64,000 nt of DNA from Biscogniauxia marginata. Taxonomy: Eukaryota > Ascomycota > Sordariomycetes > Xylariales > Xylariaceae. How positions within the stretch are numbered: position 1 is the stretch's first letter; every line of letters starts with the position of its first letter. The stretch is from contig MU404068.1 in assembly GCA_022695795.1 (NCBI GenBank), positions 372,001 to 436,000 of the forward strand, read 5' to 3'. Under the pieces are notes generated by a model that was given only the letters and a program-made list of their open reading frames with translations, searched no databases and was not told the DNA's origin. Of the stretch, positions 46,601 through 58,440 are shown piece by piece. A program made the position numbers and the translations under genes.

Positions 46601-47314
46601 AGACCTCGTACCCGGCCCCAAGGCAAGCCCTGGAACCCACTCCCATCACTAAGCGGACTTGGCAAATCTTCGCGTCCTCGCCCTGCAGTGAACCACCACC
46701 ACACGCACGCACTTCCAGCGTTCCCGGCCGCTACGCTAAAGCTAAACAGGCCTATCCCATCCAACCATTCCTTGTCTTGCTCTACCCGCCCACGCCCTCC
46801 CATTAAGGCCCGGCCTGCCTGTCCCGTTCCCTCGCTTCTTTTTTTCCTCCCCTCCCACTCGTCTCTGTATCTCTCCTTCGAGAGACTTCGACCGCATTTG
46901 CGTCGTGACCGTCCAGTTGCCTTCTATCGGCAGAGGCATTGCATTCCCACACGGTCGAACACAGTAGCAGTTTGCACCAAACTCGCTATTGTATTCCCTC
47001 GCCAGTCCATTCACTTGTCAACTGGGCACAAACCTGCTTTTGGTCATGGCAATTCCCAGTAACAACACCTTAGCTTGTCTGTGACATTACTGCACGAATT
47101 GCACGAGTCGTTTGGCTGGCCATTAGAATAGTAGGTCATCTACCTCGTCTTTCTGTTTTCTTTCTCTCTTGGTCACCACCTGGAGCCGCCACCAAGTCAT
47201 CTAATGCTACTACAGAGCACACAAATCCCTTATGCAATCTGGCCTAGGAGAGCCCCCAAGCTAATGGAACTTTCCTCCTAGATTCTTCGTTACCCTGACG
47301 CTACTTTGCACACC
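40685..47314. other. 6.6-kb gene-poor region upstream of the WSC gene
   Basis: No ORF here has a family match or convincing codon structure. Contents include purine-rich tracts at 40850-41010 and 42430-42520, a CA run at 41848-41864, and several TAGGTA/TACCTA clusters (42030, 42718, 43626, 45745, 45978). A pyrimidine-rich zone at 46240-47180 is probably the leader and promoter of the WSC gene. Noncoding transcripts are possible but cannot be seen. Confidence 0.35.
41848..41864. repeat. CA dinucleotide microsatellite
   Basis: A short CA run within a gene-free stretch. Confidence 0.9.
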
Positions 47315-48625
47315 ATGCTTACTACCACCCGAATTGTGCCCATCGCGGCCGGTGCGGTTCTGTTGGCTAGTTTTGCACAGGCAGTGACTTCGGTTACTAT
47401 CACTTACTGCGCCAACATTAACACCGGCTCGGGATCTGGCAGTGAGTGCCTCTACGCCTTTTGGCTTCCATGCTCCCTGTTGCCGCTGGTACTGATACGC
47501 CCAAAGGCTCTAGTATATATCAATCCGATGGATTGTGCCACGACTTATGCGTCGATTCTTATGCCTTCGCTATTGTCCAGGATCAAGATTGCTGGTGCAG
47601 TGACTACGCACCCGACGATTCAACTCAAGTAGACGTTGACGACTGCGACATGCAATGTCCTGGTTATCCTGATGACAGGTGTGGAGGGGACGGCTTATGG
47701 GGATATATGTCGCTGAACAACGAACCCTCCGGTACAACGGGCGGTAGCACAGCGACACCGACACCGACACCAGTAAGTATTCTATGTTTTTTGTTTTCCC
47801 CTACATGCAAGCGGTGCCTCTTCGAATCATGTCGTCTGGGCCCTGCTTTCCTACATGGGCCAACTCTGGAACCTCCTACCATCGTATTTAGGGGATGTTT
47901 CATTTAACCGTGCCTGGTATCAGGATCCTGCTACTACGACTATTCAAAACACGGTCACGTTAACTCCAACATCTGATCCGACGACTTCTGTATGCCTACT
48001 AACCCTAATCTCTATCGTCATTATCAAGACTTGGAAGAGCAGTACTAACACCTACCGTTAGAAGACAACTGGCACATCGACCGCGACCGCGACGCCAACT
48101 GTTTCGATCGCGACGGTTACCGCAGGCGGGACGGTCAGTCTCCAGACCGTAACTGTAGTACCTACAGTCACATCTGATCCGAGCCCTGGCCCCGATTCTA
48201 GTTCTTCTGGGTTTACATCTAGTCAACATGGACTCAGCACAGGCGCAGCAGTCGGTACTGCAGTTGGTGTACTAGGAGCCGTGGTCATTTTAGGAGCTAT
48301 CGGGGCCTTCTTTTGGCTCCGACGCAGGAGACGTCAACAGGAGCAAGAGATGGTAGAAAGCCAAGGGAGCCATCGGGGTAGCTCGGCCGGTATGATGAGT
48401 ACGCCGACAACAGCAATGGCGTCGGTCTGGGATGGTGAAAACATGTCGACCGGTAGGAGGAGCAGTCGACTTATGCCTCACGACCCTCGAATGGACCCGT
48501 ACTCGGTGAATATTTACAACCGCTTCGATAATAAGAGCCACGAGAGCATCAATACCCTCCAGGACAATCACGATTACTCGAGAAAAGTGCTGCGAACCAC
48601 GAACCCGGACCCGCCAGATCAATAG
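47315..48625 (+). CDS. WSC-domain cell-wall stress sensor
   Basis: Plasma-membrane sensor of the cell-wall-integrity pathway, in the Wsc/Slg1 style, feeding Rho1-PKC-MAPK signalling. Exons 47315-47441, 47507-47772, 47924-47989 and 48062-48625 join in phase to 340 residues. Residues 1-23 form a signal peptide. The WSC domain spans about 30-110 with YCANINTG, GLCHDLCVDSYAFAIVQ, DCWCSDYAP, CDMQCPGYPDDRCGG and WGYMSL, giving the expected cysteine pattern. A Ser/Thr-rich stalk follows, to be O-mannosylated. The membrane helix is AAVGTAVGVLGAVVILGAIG, then AFFWLRRRRRQQ. The 100-residue tail contains NIYNRFDNKSHESINTLQD, resembling tails of other mould Wsc proteins. Introns 2 and 3 fall inside the stalk. 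The long pyrimidine-rich upstream region may be a long leader. Confidence 0.92.
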
Positions 48626-50495
48626 TCCATCTCGAGCAGAAGAGGGAGGGAGACCGTGTTGGAAACGGTAGTTTGATGATGGACATGATCTCGGCCGGGC
48701 TTCATTCCTCTTTGGGTCATTGCATTGCATTTCCGAGATACCAAGGACGGCGTTTTCAGGAGATTGGAATTCTAGGTCAAAACGTTACACGTATTTTCAC
48801 GTACACAATGGAAACGGCATGCGGCTTCATGGCATTATTAATCTGGCCATATTCCGCCGCCTGTCGTATTTGCTTCGTCGCACATGTTGCTTTTTTCAAC
48901 CCAATACTCGAACTCCGGCTGCGAAGGGGCTTGTTCCACGACAGGCGATTATTAGATCTGCATGTACCAAAAGCGGGCGCGTCCCTTTGGGTTTTTTTGT
49001 TTTTTATTTCAGGATTTGGGTCGTCAGCAGCAAGCTTTTTGGTTCGCGATGGCGGTAGATAATAGGGGATATTCGGATTCACGACAGACACAAAGGGCAC
49101 ACGCAATAGAACGGCGCACGTACATACAGAGGACAAGCACATGGATCAATGGTAGCAACGCGATCAAAAATTGATGATCAAGATGTCCAGCCTACGGTTG
49201 ACCTCGAGATTGATTGGTAGATGGATATATTCGTGAAGGTCAATAGATGAAAATATAGGCAAGCTTGTTCGTACAACGGTGGCGCGGCTAGGCTTAAACG
49301 AGAATGTGCTGTTCGTGACGATCCCGTCTCATCCTGTGCCCTCGATAACAATCGTCAGGCACGATTGCCTGATGAGTAACTTATAGATCTTAGTTCAATT
49401 GATAGTCACGGCAAATTCCAGTCGTGCTGACGAGAGAAATGCAGGGTGTAGCGAAACTAGGAATTTCACTGAGATCTCTCACTGGCTAACCCTACTCACC
49501 CTTGTAACAGTGCCTATCCGCATCATTAGGGGAAAGAGAAGTATCCGTATGCATGTCTAGACACCTCTGTCATATGTTTTCTACATTAGGTAGGTAGGTA
49601 GCATGCAGGTCGGCACAGACTACCAGGAGGGAGGTTGGGGTTTCGAAATACGTATGTAAGCCGAAGGGGGTAAAAAGCGCAAAGAAAAAGATTTTTTTAA
49701 AAGTAGGTACCTAAGAGAGAAGTAAATTAGGTTCAACTACCTGTTTCAGAGCCACAGTCGCACAGGTCACAGGTCATAGTCACAGATATGGAAGATACAT
49801 CTGTCGGGAGGATCCATACATGCAAAAACGGGAATGGGTTTCGTGGCGGTAGCCGAAGCCCAGTCTAGCCCAGCCGAACCCAATCTCCTAAGGCAGGAAC
49901 AGTTGACTAACTTATAAGTAGAGGCCGAGGGAAAGGGAGGGACAGCACATGGATTAAGGAAAGGGGGGAAGAAACGGATGGGAGCGTGTTAAAAACGCCA
50001 CAAATATCTGACACTAAAGACGCGCAACGCGACCACGAAATTTCATCAAAATGAGGATTTTCGAGTCACATGCGTAATTATGCAGAAGGAAGGTTTTTTT
50101 TCTTTTTCTTTTCTGCTTTGACTCCTTTTACCATACCCTCGCTTCTCCTCTACTGCATAATATCAAATGTTAGGCTGCTCAAGCCCACCACAGTCGGTAG
50201 GTAAGTATACCTAGGGAAAGACCAATGAATTACATAGGTAGGTAGAAGTCTCTATTGGTAACATACCTACTGTACTAGGCATTTAGAAGCAGGCTGCTTG
50301 TTTATCATACTTTTCCTCTCGAGGACACAGCGTTGACTCGCTGCTCTATACCTACGTGTAGGTAAGCAAGGTACATCAATGTATCTTCTTGTCAGTTAAG
50401 TTGTGTATTGTCTAGTTATATAATATTATGAAGAATTTGTGTATCACGTTTACTAACACAGGCAGACGCGTGCTCGTTATATACACCGTTGGGGT

Positions 50496-50549
50496 GGAAT
50501 GGGGGGGGCTTCGGGGGAATCGATCGATCGATCGAACCCCCCCTATTCC
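50496..50549. repeat. Imperfect inverted repeat with (TCGA)n core and G/C-run arms
   Basis: The left arm is GGAAT plus eight G; the right arm is seven C plus TATTCC, which pairs with one mismatch. Between them lie a second G5 run and a CGATCGATCGATCGATCG core that is itself palindromic. Two alternative hairpins are possible because either G run can pair with the C run. Confidence 0.8.
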
Positions 50550-51924
50550 GTACCTCTTGTCGCCCTAAGACTTTCATTTACGCGCTTTTTTCTTCTTCTT
50601 CTCTTCATTCCCTTCCTCTTGATAGTATATCTTGTTTATACTTAGTATATAACCAGGTAGTAATAGAGCCAGCCTTATTGCCATGAGGTTGATTTACTAG
50701 CTTCTTTTTTTTTTGTTCAATTCTTTCTTTTGAATCCGATCGTAACAGTTGCTGACTTACATATTTACTTAATTCGTGTTACCTCCTACCTATCCATGAA
50801 CTATCCTGTGAATATGCACCAAGGGAAGCTTCATTGGTCGGTTTGTTTCGGGTGGCTGACGGTTAGTAGTACCTACCTACCGTACTAAGTGTCCGGCTAT
50901 CTTAGGTTCCGATCGCGCCGTTGGCTTGGGACCTTAGACTTTTTTCTTTTCTTCTTTCGTTCGGGAGCAACCTTTTCCATTTGTAGCTTACAGGTGTATA
51001 GCCATTTCAGCAACTGTGTTTTAGGTTAAAGGCTATCCGTAAACAACGTGGCAGAGGTAGTTGTGTTAGAAAGGGGAAAACCTCTTTCCCTGCTGATTCC
51101 GTCCGTGCTCGCCGTTCCTTTTATTCTTCTAGATCTGGTTTCGGGGTCTAACTTTCACTTTCTATTTTTATTTTTATTTTTATCCCCTTTCTTTCCATCA
51201 ATCGCTGGTGACGGAACTACATGTAACTGAAAATTATGGTAATGGACCATGTAGCCGCCCGTGTGGTCGCGAGAGCTTAGTGAACTTTGTCACATGTGAC
51301 GAAACACGTCTATCGTGTAGCCGCAACCAGGTTACTTGTAGGATTCGTCGTCTTCGTTGATCAGGATTGCTTTGACTCAGGGGCAAGCAACTGTCAGATC
51401 TGGGATTACCCTAGGTTAGATCCTTTGATATATTACATAACCCTACAGGATGCAGATACGGATCTTATTTCCTTCCTTCTCCGATACAGCTAAGAAGAGC
51501 TAGATATCATGATCATGAAAATTTGCGGCGCTCTAACCCACATAGTATACCTAGCCTTGGACCTCCTCTGGCTCAGATCCTGTTAGGCTTTCTCAGGGTA
51601 TCATGATACCACGATTATGCTGAGGGACCAACTAGCCCAGGGCGCACGGCTTAAATGACTAGTGTTGTTGCGAGATTCCTCGCGATGCAGATGAGAATCG
51701 CCGAGTTCCACCTAATTTTTCGACACCAGCGCGTGTGCGCCACAATCGAGAGATCATAGACCAGCAGAACACACTTCAGTCTTGATCTTTTTCTTCTTCC
51801 CGGCCAAGCCATGACTCGGAGTTTCGGTCTAGAGGCCTGTGCCGTTAGTGTTGACGACGATGACGAGATCCCCTTCAGTCAATTAACTATATCACCACAT
51901 CACGGCTCATCTAATTATATGGGT

Positions 51925-51948
51925 ACTTGGGCACTTGGGCACTTGGGC
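51925..51948. repeat. Three tandem copies of ACTTGGGC
   Basis: Exact 8-base unit repeated three times in a gene-free spacer. Confidence 0.95.
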
Positions 51949-54644
51949 TTTTAGATTTTGTATAGCCTATTTCCGGCATCGCTGTCTGTTAACTATTCTA
52001 GATAGGAGGTCTGTAGCCAGATGTCGAGGAGAAACGCTTACACTCGTCAAAGCATTTTGTTTCGGTCTGTGTGCAAATTACCCCGTATGTGCTGTGAAAC
52101 ATAGATTATGTAGGTGATGATACTGACTGACTAGTCAGTGCGTAAGATACATAGCGCCATATACAGATCACCGAGAACCACTAATAAACATATCTAGGGG
52201 GCTGTTACGATATCGCGTGAGTCTCCGCGCTAAATAGGTAGATAGGAGTCTCCCAGAGTCTCTCTTGGACACTCGATAATCATTCTACAACTACTATTGT
52301 GTCTTCTTGAAGAGCCTAGCTAGAACCTTAGCAGGAGCGAAAGTTTAGCTTGATGAATGCCATTCCTTGCTATTATGGCCCTCACTTCATACAGCTGGAA
52401 ATAACGACTTTCTCTAGGCACATTGAAAAGCCCTACCATAAATCTCTCGATAGGAGGTAAACTCGTCCCGAGCGTTGTTATACTGACCTCGTTCGCGTTC
52501 TGAATTATACCCCTGGGAATGCTTTTGGTCATCCCCCGACATATCCCGTAACACACAGGTGATATTTCAACACTTGCATTACACGGATACCGCTTGATGC
52601 TACTTCCTTCTCTCATAGTGTCCACGGATTTGGGATTAGGGGATAGCTCACTTTCATTCTGAGTATTAGGTGGACGCAGCATGCCAAGTCGCTGCTTAAC
52701 CGTACTACACAATGTTAGTCTACTCTGCCTGGACGTATAGGATTATACATTTTCTGAAATCTGTTTCTACCAGGTTCAACTCCCGGTTCCCTAATTAGAT
52801 ACTGGTGAAGCTTTTATAAGTGTCAGGGGTCTAAGAAGGTTAACTCAAGGCGAGCAAACGCCCCGAAAAGACTGACGAAGGGTGCTTTAATAATAGTTGT
52901 GTACGCTCAAAGGTGACTGCAGTATTATATCTACGACCAGTGAATTTCTATTATAAGGCATGCTTATATAATAATTGAGTTATTGTTTAGCGATCCAGCT
53001 TAACTCTTTATATGTCTTTTTAAGCATTAAAATGGTTTAAACCTTATTTATTTATTTTAAAATTTAAATATATTTAAAACATATTCATTATTTTTAGAAT
53101 TATTGAATTTATATGAAAATCACATGTAAAAAAAAAAAATAGCTATAGCATTATCTTTGGTTACAACACTATTCCTCAACTGAGCCCTAGCTGTTGGTCT
53201 TAGTAAGGCACGGACCAACGGGTAAGGCTGAAGTCTTCGTGAGTTTTTCAGCACATGCGCGTGCCATCCCTGATAACACCCATTACCGCCGAGCTCTTAG
53301 TGCACAACGAGGCGTCTAGGTGCATACCGAGACTTCCCCGAGTGCTCATGTAACATCACCCTGTTGACGTTAGACGTCATCTTGCTCATTATTGCCGAGG
53401 AATCGTCATTCTCGCCGTCGCTCTTCCCACCTGTGGTGTTGGAATATAGGGCCTCAGCACTTGCCGTTAACGTGGTTGTGGCGTCCGTGATGGGACGTGG
53501 ATCTGGAATGCCTCCCGCAGTCTTTCTGGCTGGTCGACATCTCGCCTCCGTACCTGGCCAGATGCGCTGTGCCAGCGTCTTGTTGTGCGCAGGAGAAGGA
53601 CACTTCCGCCACAGTAGTTTGATAGCCGTGGCACTCGGTACAGGCGCAAATCCCGCGGCTTGCTCGGTAGTTGCGAGAATCAGTACATTTAGATATATAA
53701 CCGTCTTATTCTCGCCATTAGCCACGGGTATCTGATATGCAAGTCGGGTAATGCTTGCTAGTGGTGCTTATGTACGTACCATAGGCGAACAAAGGCCGAA
53801 AGGTCCATATTTTCCTCTAACAAGATTGGAGCTTTCCTATAGAAGCAATAAGGATGACGATAACGTCGATGACTAGTGCACTTACTCGTACTAACCAATG
53901 GTTGACACAAATAGACTGCCTTATAGCGTCAATACAAAGAGAAGTGAGGCGGTGTAAAGAAGGTTGAGCCAATTGACCGCCTGTATGATCCACCAGAACG
54001 TCGACTTGGGAGTTCCTATCGGGAAGAATATACGTACCTAGGCAGAGCAGTAGAATTGATAGTGGAGCGAAGATAGTGATACGCGTAACTACCTGGATAT
54101 CCAGGAACAGCTAGGAACAAGGAACAACATGAGGTCAACAAAAAGCTCATTGAAATAATGTGTTCCAGGACTAACTTGACTCCAGGGAGTCTTTAAGCTC
54201 ATCTTCCGGAATATCCCAAATATTGACACCGGCGCCGTGCTTGAGCATTCCAAGCTTCAAGGCACAAAAACTAACAGTGCCTAGCCAAGCAAGAGGTATC
54301 GTTCCTTAAAATAATAGTTCAGATTAAATCCACTAACAAGTAAAGTGGTGGAGTATACTGATTATACCATGGCCCACACCGACCTCACGTCACCCAGGGA
54401 TGCGAAAATAGTTCTCTGCATGAAAAGGTCAGGGATAGTGTGACCCAGACGACCCAATATAAATTGATGCCGGCTTTTCTACTTTGTGTTTTGTTGTCAA
54501 CTACAAAAGGGAGGGTTTACCCAGCTCATCTATTCCCACCAGCCTGCCTGCCTGTCGGTGCTGGGCCTCCAGAAGTTATATCAATTACACAGAGCACAAC
54601 CGACCCTAGACAACACGAAGAATACACCACCAGGAACAAAGAAG

Positions 54645-55325
54645 ATGCAGGCACTCTCGTGGCTCGCAGCTCTGTTATCAGTGCGGGAGGCAGCCTCGCT
54701 GAAACTCAATGTGACTGCTGTTGGTGCTCGGGATGGCTCCTCGACGCTCGAATGTTGGCAGATGGATGAGCCGTTCAACCCTTCCGCTGGACCTGGAAAG
54801 GCAGGCTCACCTCAGGTAATGCTGGGTGACGTTACTACCCTATCCTACACTATTGTTCCCGCCGATTTTGACGGCGGCTTGCACAACGCGCCGCGTAATC
54901 AGTAGGTCCCCTCTCGCAATAACGGCCGGAACATTAAACATGTCTCTTCTGAATGTCGGTTGACTGATTTGACCAGATGGGTTGCGATTACCTCTGGCCT
55001 GGCCTATTTCACGCTGCCCGACGACGACACTACCAGTGCCTACGTCTCTGGGGGCCAGTTCGGGCTAATATTTGCCTCTGACACTGCCGAGGTCAGTCTG
55101 AAGGGCCATCGCACGCAGTTTCCTGGTACTACCGAGACAACCGTACTCTTGATTCCGACATACGATAATAAGATCCCAGATCACCACGTGTTGCATATGG
55201 GTCCATGCGGCATAAGTGAGATCGCCGGCATGCGTGAAGCCGCGCTGGCGGACACAACTTCAGAGCCCGCCGACTCGGACACCAAGGCTCAGGCTGACGA
55301 TTTGCCGCATCTCGAACTTCGTTGA
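54645..55325 (+). CDS. Small secreted cupin-like protein
   Basis: Exons 54645-54901 and 54977-55325 (GTAGGT...CCAG intron) join in phase to 201 residues. Residues 1-18 form a signal peptide (MQALSWLAALLSVREAAS). A cupin-type barrel follows, with GGLHNAPRNQWVAITSGLAY across the splice, FTLPDD, and the second-half GQFGLIFASDTAEVSLKGH with the downstream PGTTETTVLLIP strand. The metal-site pattern of classical cupins is only partly kept: one His in each half (GLHNAP and LKGH). Similar one-domain secreted proteins are widespread in plant-associated fungi and are unassigned. The acidic C-terminal tail of about 40 residues is probably disordered. It is the only convincing gene in a 10-kb AT-patchy region, an arrangement often seen for fungal secreted effectors. 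Function is unknown. Confidence 0.78.
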
Positions 55326-56240
55326 CTCTCCCATTCTCTCCTTTCGGGTACTCCATTCACCACCCACCATTCTGTGGAGTCTTATGCTCTTCATAAGGTC
55401 ATGTTTGTTTACACCTGGTTGGGTCAATCAGAAGTCCTTGGCAAAAATTTTCGGTGAAGGATATGAGAACCATACTTACTTCAACCTACCTTATAGACAA
55501 TGTATGTGCAGTGTCTCCTAGTTTGGTCTGGTACCCGTACATACAGTTCCACGTTCTCTACCCTCACAGTTCTCTCTTCCAATCCCGATCGCAAAGCCGC
55601 CGTGTGAAGCATAGTAAAAGCCCGCCTGTTACTGATGTTGTGCCCTTGTATACGCGTCAACATATGATATACCTAGAATCAGGCCCACTTGTCCTTGATA
55701 GACTTACCGCAAAGCCAATGAGGGGATCGTACTTAGTCGTTCTCCATGTCAGGGCTATGCAACAAGGCTCCTGCTGCAGGCCACCCTGCTAGCGTAGCAA
55801 CAGCCGTTAGACCGAGTAAAACCCCAATTTAGGCGCCTAGTTTGTCTTGTGGTGAGATCTATCCTATAGCGGCCGGAGTTGACCGAGACAGTAGAATCTG
55901 TACAAGTATCACAAGCCAAATATCAAGACAAAATACCTATGCCACACGCCGTCATCATCGGCCAGAGGACATTCAGGCCGCTCAAGCGGTCGGGACCTAA
56001 GCCACCAAGTATCTGTCCGTTAATAGTTGGTAAAAGGGCCTCTTGTAAAGAGGTTGTTGTTTTCCTTCCTGGAGCGAACTTCTTATAATTTATACGTTAA
56101 AAGCTACCTAGATATAAACTCTTTTAATTTGTATCTTTCTACTCTAAGACTTCTCTTTTAACCCTTTTAATTTTATTTTATTTCAACTTACCTATTTAAA
56201 ATAATATTTATTTTTATAATTGGAATATAATTAATTAGTT

Positions 56241-56388
56241 TGTCACGTACTAGGTGACGTAAGTACCTATACATGGGTGTATATAGATAGTCCCCGAGAT
56301 TCTCCATCTTGGAGAATCTCTCCTCTTCAACCAATCAACACTTCACTTCACAATTCTATTGCTTGGAATCCTTGCATTTGGTAGCATC
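56241..56388 (+). mobile_element. Probable LTR (56241-56376) with primer-binding site
   Basis: The segment starts TGTCACGTACTAGGTGACG and ends TTGCA, so it has TG...CA termini over 136 bases. Inside are a TATA-like TGTATATAGATAG near 56279, then a perfect 11-base hairpin at 56296-56320, in promoter-then-leader order. Two bases after the end is TGGTAGCATC (56379-56388), whose first seven bases match the initiator-tRNA-Met primer-binding site used by many fungal elements (TGGTAGC). No second LTR or polymerase domain is seen, so it is a relic or truncated copy. This is inferred from structure only. Confidence 0.5.
56296..56320. repeat. Perfect 11-base inverted repeat with 3-base loop
   Basis: The arms GAGATTCTCCA and TGGAGAATCTC are exact reverse complements around TCT. 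It lies just after a TATA-like sequence within the probable LTR. Confidence 0.95.
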
Positions 56389-57584
56389 TCTTTAGCTGCC
56401 CTCTATCCTTTTTCTTTTGTCCGCGAGGGCAAATAATGAAGACAGTCCAACGGCAGCATTCATTATTCGAGACTCAGAATCATTGGTTGTCTGCTCGTCT
56501 TCACGATTGAGATACACAGTATCCGCCAGTTACGAAAAATTTTGGTACAAAATTTCTCATCATCTGATGACGTCGAAGAGGAGGACTTTCTCCGGGAAGG
56601 TTTGTTAGGCAAGTATTCGTCATCAAGATCGGCAGTATATCTCAAGCCATCATGGCCAATAATCCGCACCCTGGTTTTTCCAAGCAGCTGGGTGAGATCC
56701 AATCTTCACCACTGAAGATTCGACACTCGGCAAACTTCAGAATCACGGCAAATGACAACCACGTTCGAGTGATGAAGCTTACAGAGGACGAAGACCGCGA
56801 GGCTGTGTACAGGAAGGACACATCTGATTCCAAGGGCTTTGCGGCTAATACGAAAAAGAATGTTAAATAAATAAAAAAATACAATATAGCGGTCGAGAGG
56901 ACATAGAGCACGAAAGCACTAAGACACATTGATATAGTAGATAGTATATAGGGTTTATTCCCCTTGCTGTGCCTGCCTGTACGTGTGTGTATCTATCTAT
57001 TTGAAGCTATTTTACACGAGGGCTTTTGAGAAATAGCTAATATCTAGCAAAATAAGGAGCTTGCTGAAGTGACTCAGACATTCTCCAATACTTCTTGATC
57101 CACCCCTGAGCTGAACCAATATACCTGCAATGCGTTTGCTTAATACTACAAGCCAGGCAATAGAGACTGTGTTTGAGGATATAATATGTGCGTGAGCTGG
57201 ATGGAGGCGAGGATGATATTTCAAACACAGCGATACATCTTCTGCCGCTGGTGATATGGGGTGGTTTAGTTGGCTGTTCTTCGGGGACCGAGATTCTGAT
57301 AGTTTTAGCCCTGGTTATCTTCTCCTATGCCGGCAAATATCATAGATAATCAAGAAAACAACCCTAAGCTGCAGTATATATGCAGTCCGGTAGAAGACGA
57401 CTGAGCTTAGAGCCTCTCCGTTTGACTCCAATTACTTATTCAGTGATGGCATGCTTATTGAGTACTCATAGCACTTTGCTTTCTGACAAAACGTATCACC
57501 TCATAACTGGTTGTATCGTATCACACATGACAAACCGAAGATCTGTCGATATCCCCAAGAGCTTCCAGCCATACCTCCAACATC

Positions 57585-58440
57585 ATGATCCCAACGTCCT
57601 ACAATTCCAGAGTTGCTTTAGCTCTGATTGCAGTTGCGGCCATCTTCGGCCTTCGTTTCCAGCTGTGGTACTTTCGAGCACGCCGGCAGTTTCCTGGGCC
57701 ACTAGTGAAAAACCTATGGGTGGATAATCTTGATCAAGTCCTCTCTGACAACGTCCTTGAAAAGGTAGGAGGCCTTCGGAGGGACTCATAATGTATCGCA
57801 GCTTTCACTGACATTGCCAGAGTGGTACAACGCTTATGGTCCCATTTATCAGGCTTTGAATGGACCATTCTCGCGAACTATATAGGGTGAATGTTCTCCT
57901 AACACTCGACTTTGTCGGCGAAGTGGTCTTTTGCATTGGCCTAGAAGATTTGAGACAGGGTGCTGGCGCCCGAATATTCGGTAGGGCGACAAGCTACTTG
58001 CGCTGACCAAGAGACCCGGAAAACGCACCTTTGAGACTCTGGCCCAACAAAGGGGGGCCAACGGTGACTATGTCTTCAATATGGGAGAATTAGTTGATAA
58101 CTACCTATGTGACCTATCCGGTCGCGGGTGGTGATCCTACAGCCCATGCCATCATATTTGCCATCTACGAAGTTGTAAGCTCTGGGAAGTTACAAGATTT
58201 CTCTTTGGGCAAAATGCTGGTGAGGTTCACATTTCTCTAGACCCGAAAGCCCCAGGCGCTAGTGAAGCTGTAGCGAAAGCTCGATACTGTCATACCTACG
58301 AGCCAAGATATCCATTCTCTTGAGCAAGTCAAACTACTATATCTCAATATTCTGGTAAAGGAGAGGTATTGCAAACAGGATACGGATATTGGTGAAGTTA
58401 CTTTGCCAGCTCACCTCATATAATAGAATCCTCAAGGTCA
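57585..58440 (+). pseudogene. Cytochrome P450 relic
   Basis: The N-terminus begins at 57585 with a membrane anchor (VALALIAVAAIFGLRFQLWY) and the proline-rich start RARRQFPGPLVKNLW. A GTAGG...TTGCCAG intron-like stretch (57765-57820) follows, then WYNAYGPIYQALNGPFSRTI and a stop near 57885. Further on, in shifted frames, are an I-helix-like AGGDPTAHAIIFAIYEVV near 58123-58175 and a segment resembling the stretch before the K helix, LEQVKLLYLNILVKERY, near 58320-58370. No haem-binding Cys loop is present. Stops, frame changes and loss of the C-terminal third show it is broken. Confidence 0.75.

Larger units (their letters stand above)
48626..54644. other. 6-kb gene-poor spacer
   Basis: No supported gene. 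Minus-strand frames at 52320-52712 (130 residues) and 53297-53725 (142 residues) are open but unrecognised. Other contents are TAGGTA/TACCTA clusters (49582, 50196-50365, 50872), a strong hairpin at 50496-50549, an ATTTTT repeat at 51163-51183 and an AT-rich block at 53020-53120. Confidence 0.35.
55326..57584. other. Gene-free stretch with retroelement remains
   Basis: It contains an AT-rich block at 56090-56240 and a likely LTR (listed separately). Short frames such as 56652-56870 are open but unrecognised. They could be decayed element interior, but no reverse transcriptase or integrase motif is visible. Confidence 0.4.

Noticed and set aside
46499..47062. 187-residue plus-strand frame
   Set aside because: There is no ATG at its start, the composition is pyrimidine-driven and it has no domain; more likely leader sequence of the WSC gene.
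52320..52712. 130-residue minus-strand ORF
   Set aside because: It begins with an ATG, but no motif, intron context or match supports it; noted only in the spacer entry.
52773..52783. GGTTCAACTCC, resembling a tRNA B box
   Set aside because: I could not fold a cloverleaf or find an A box at the right distance upstream.
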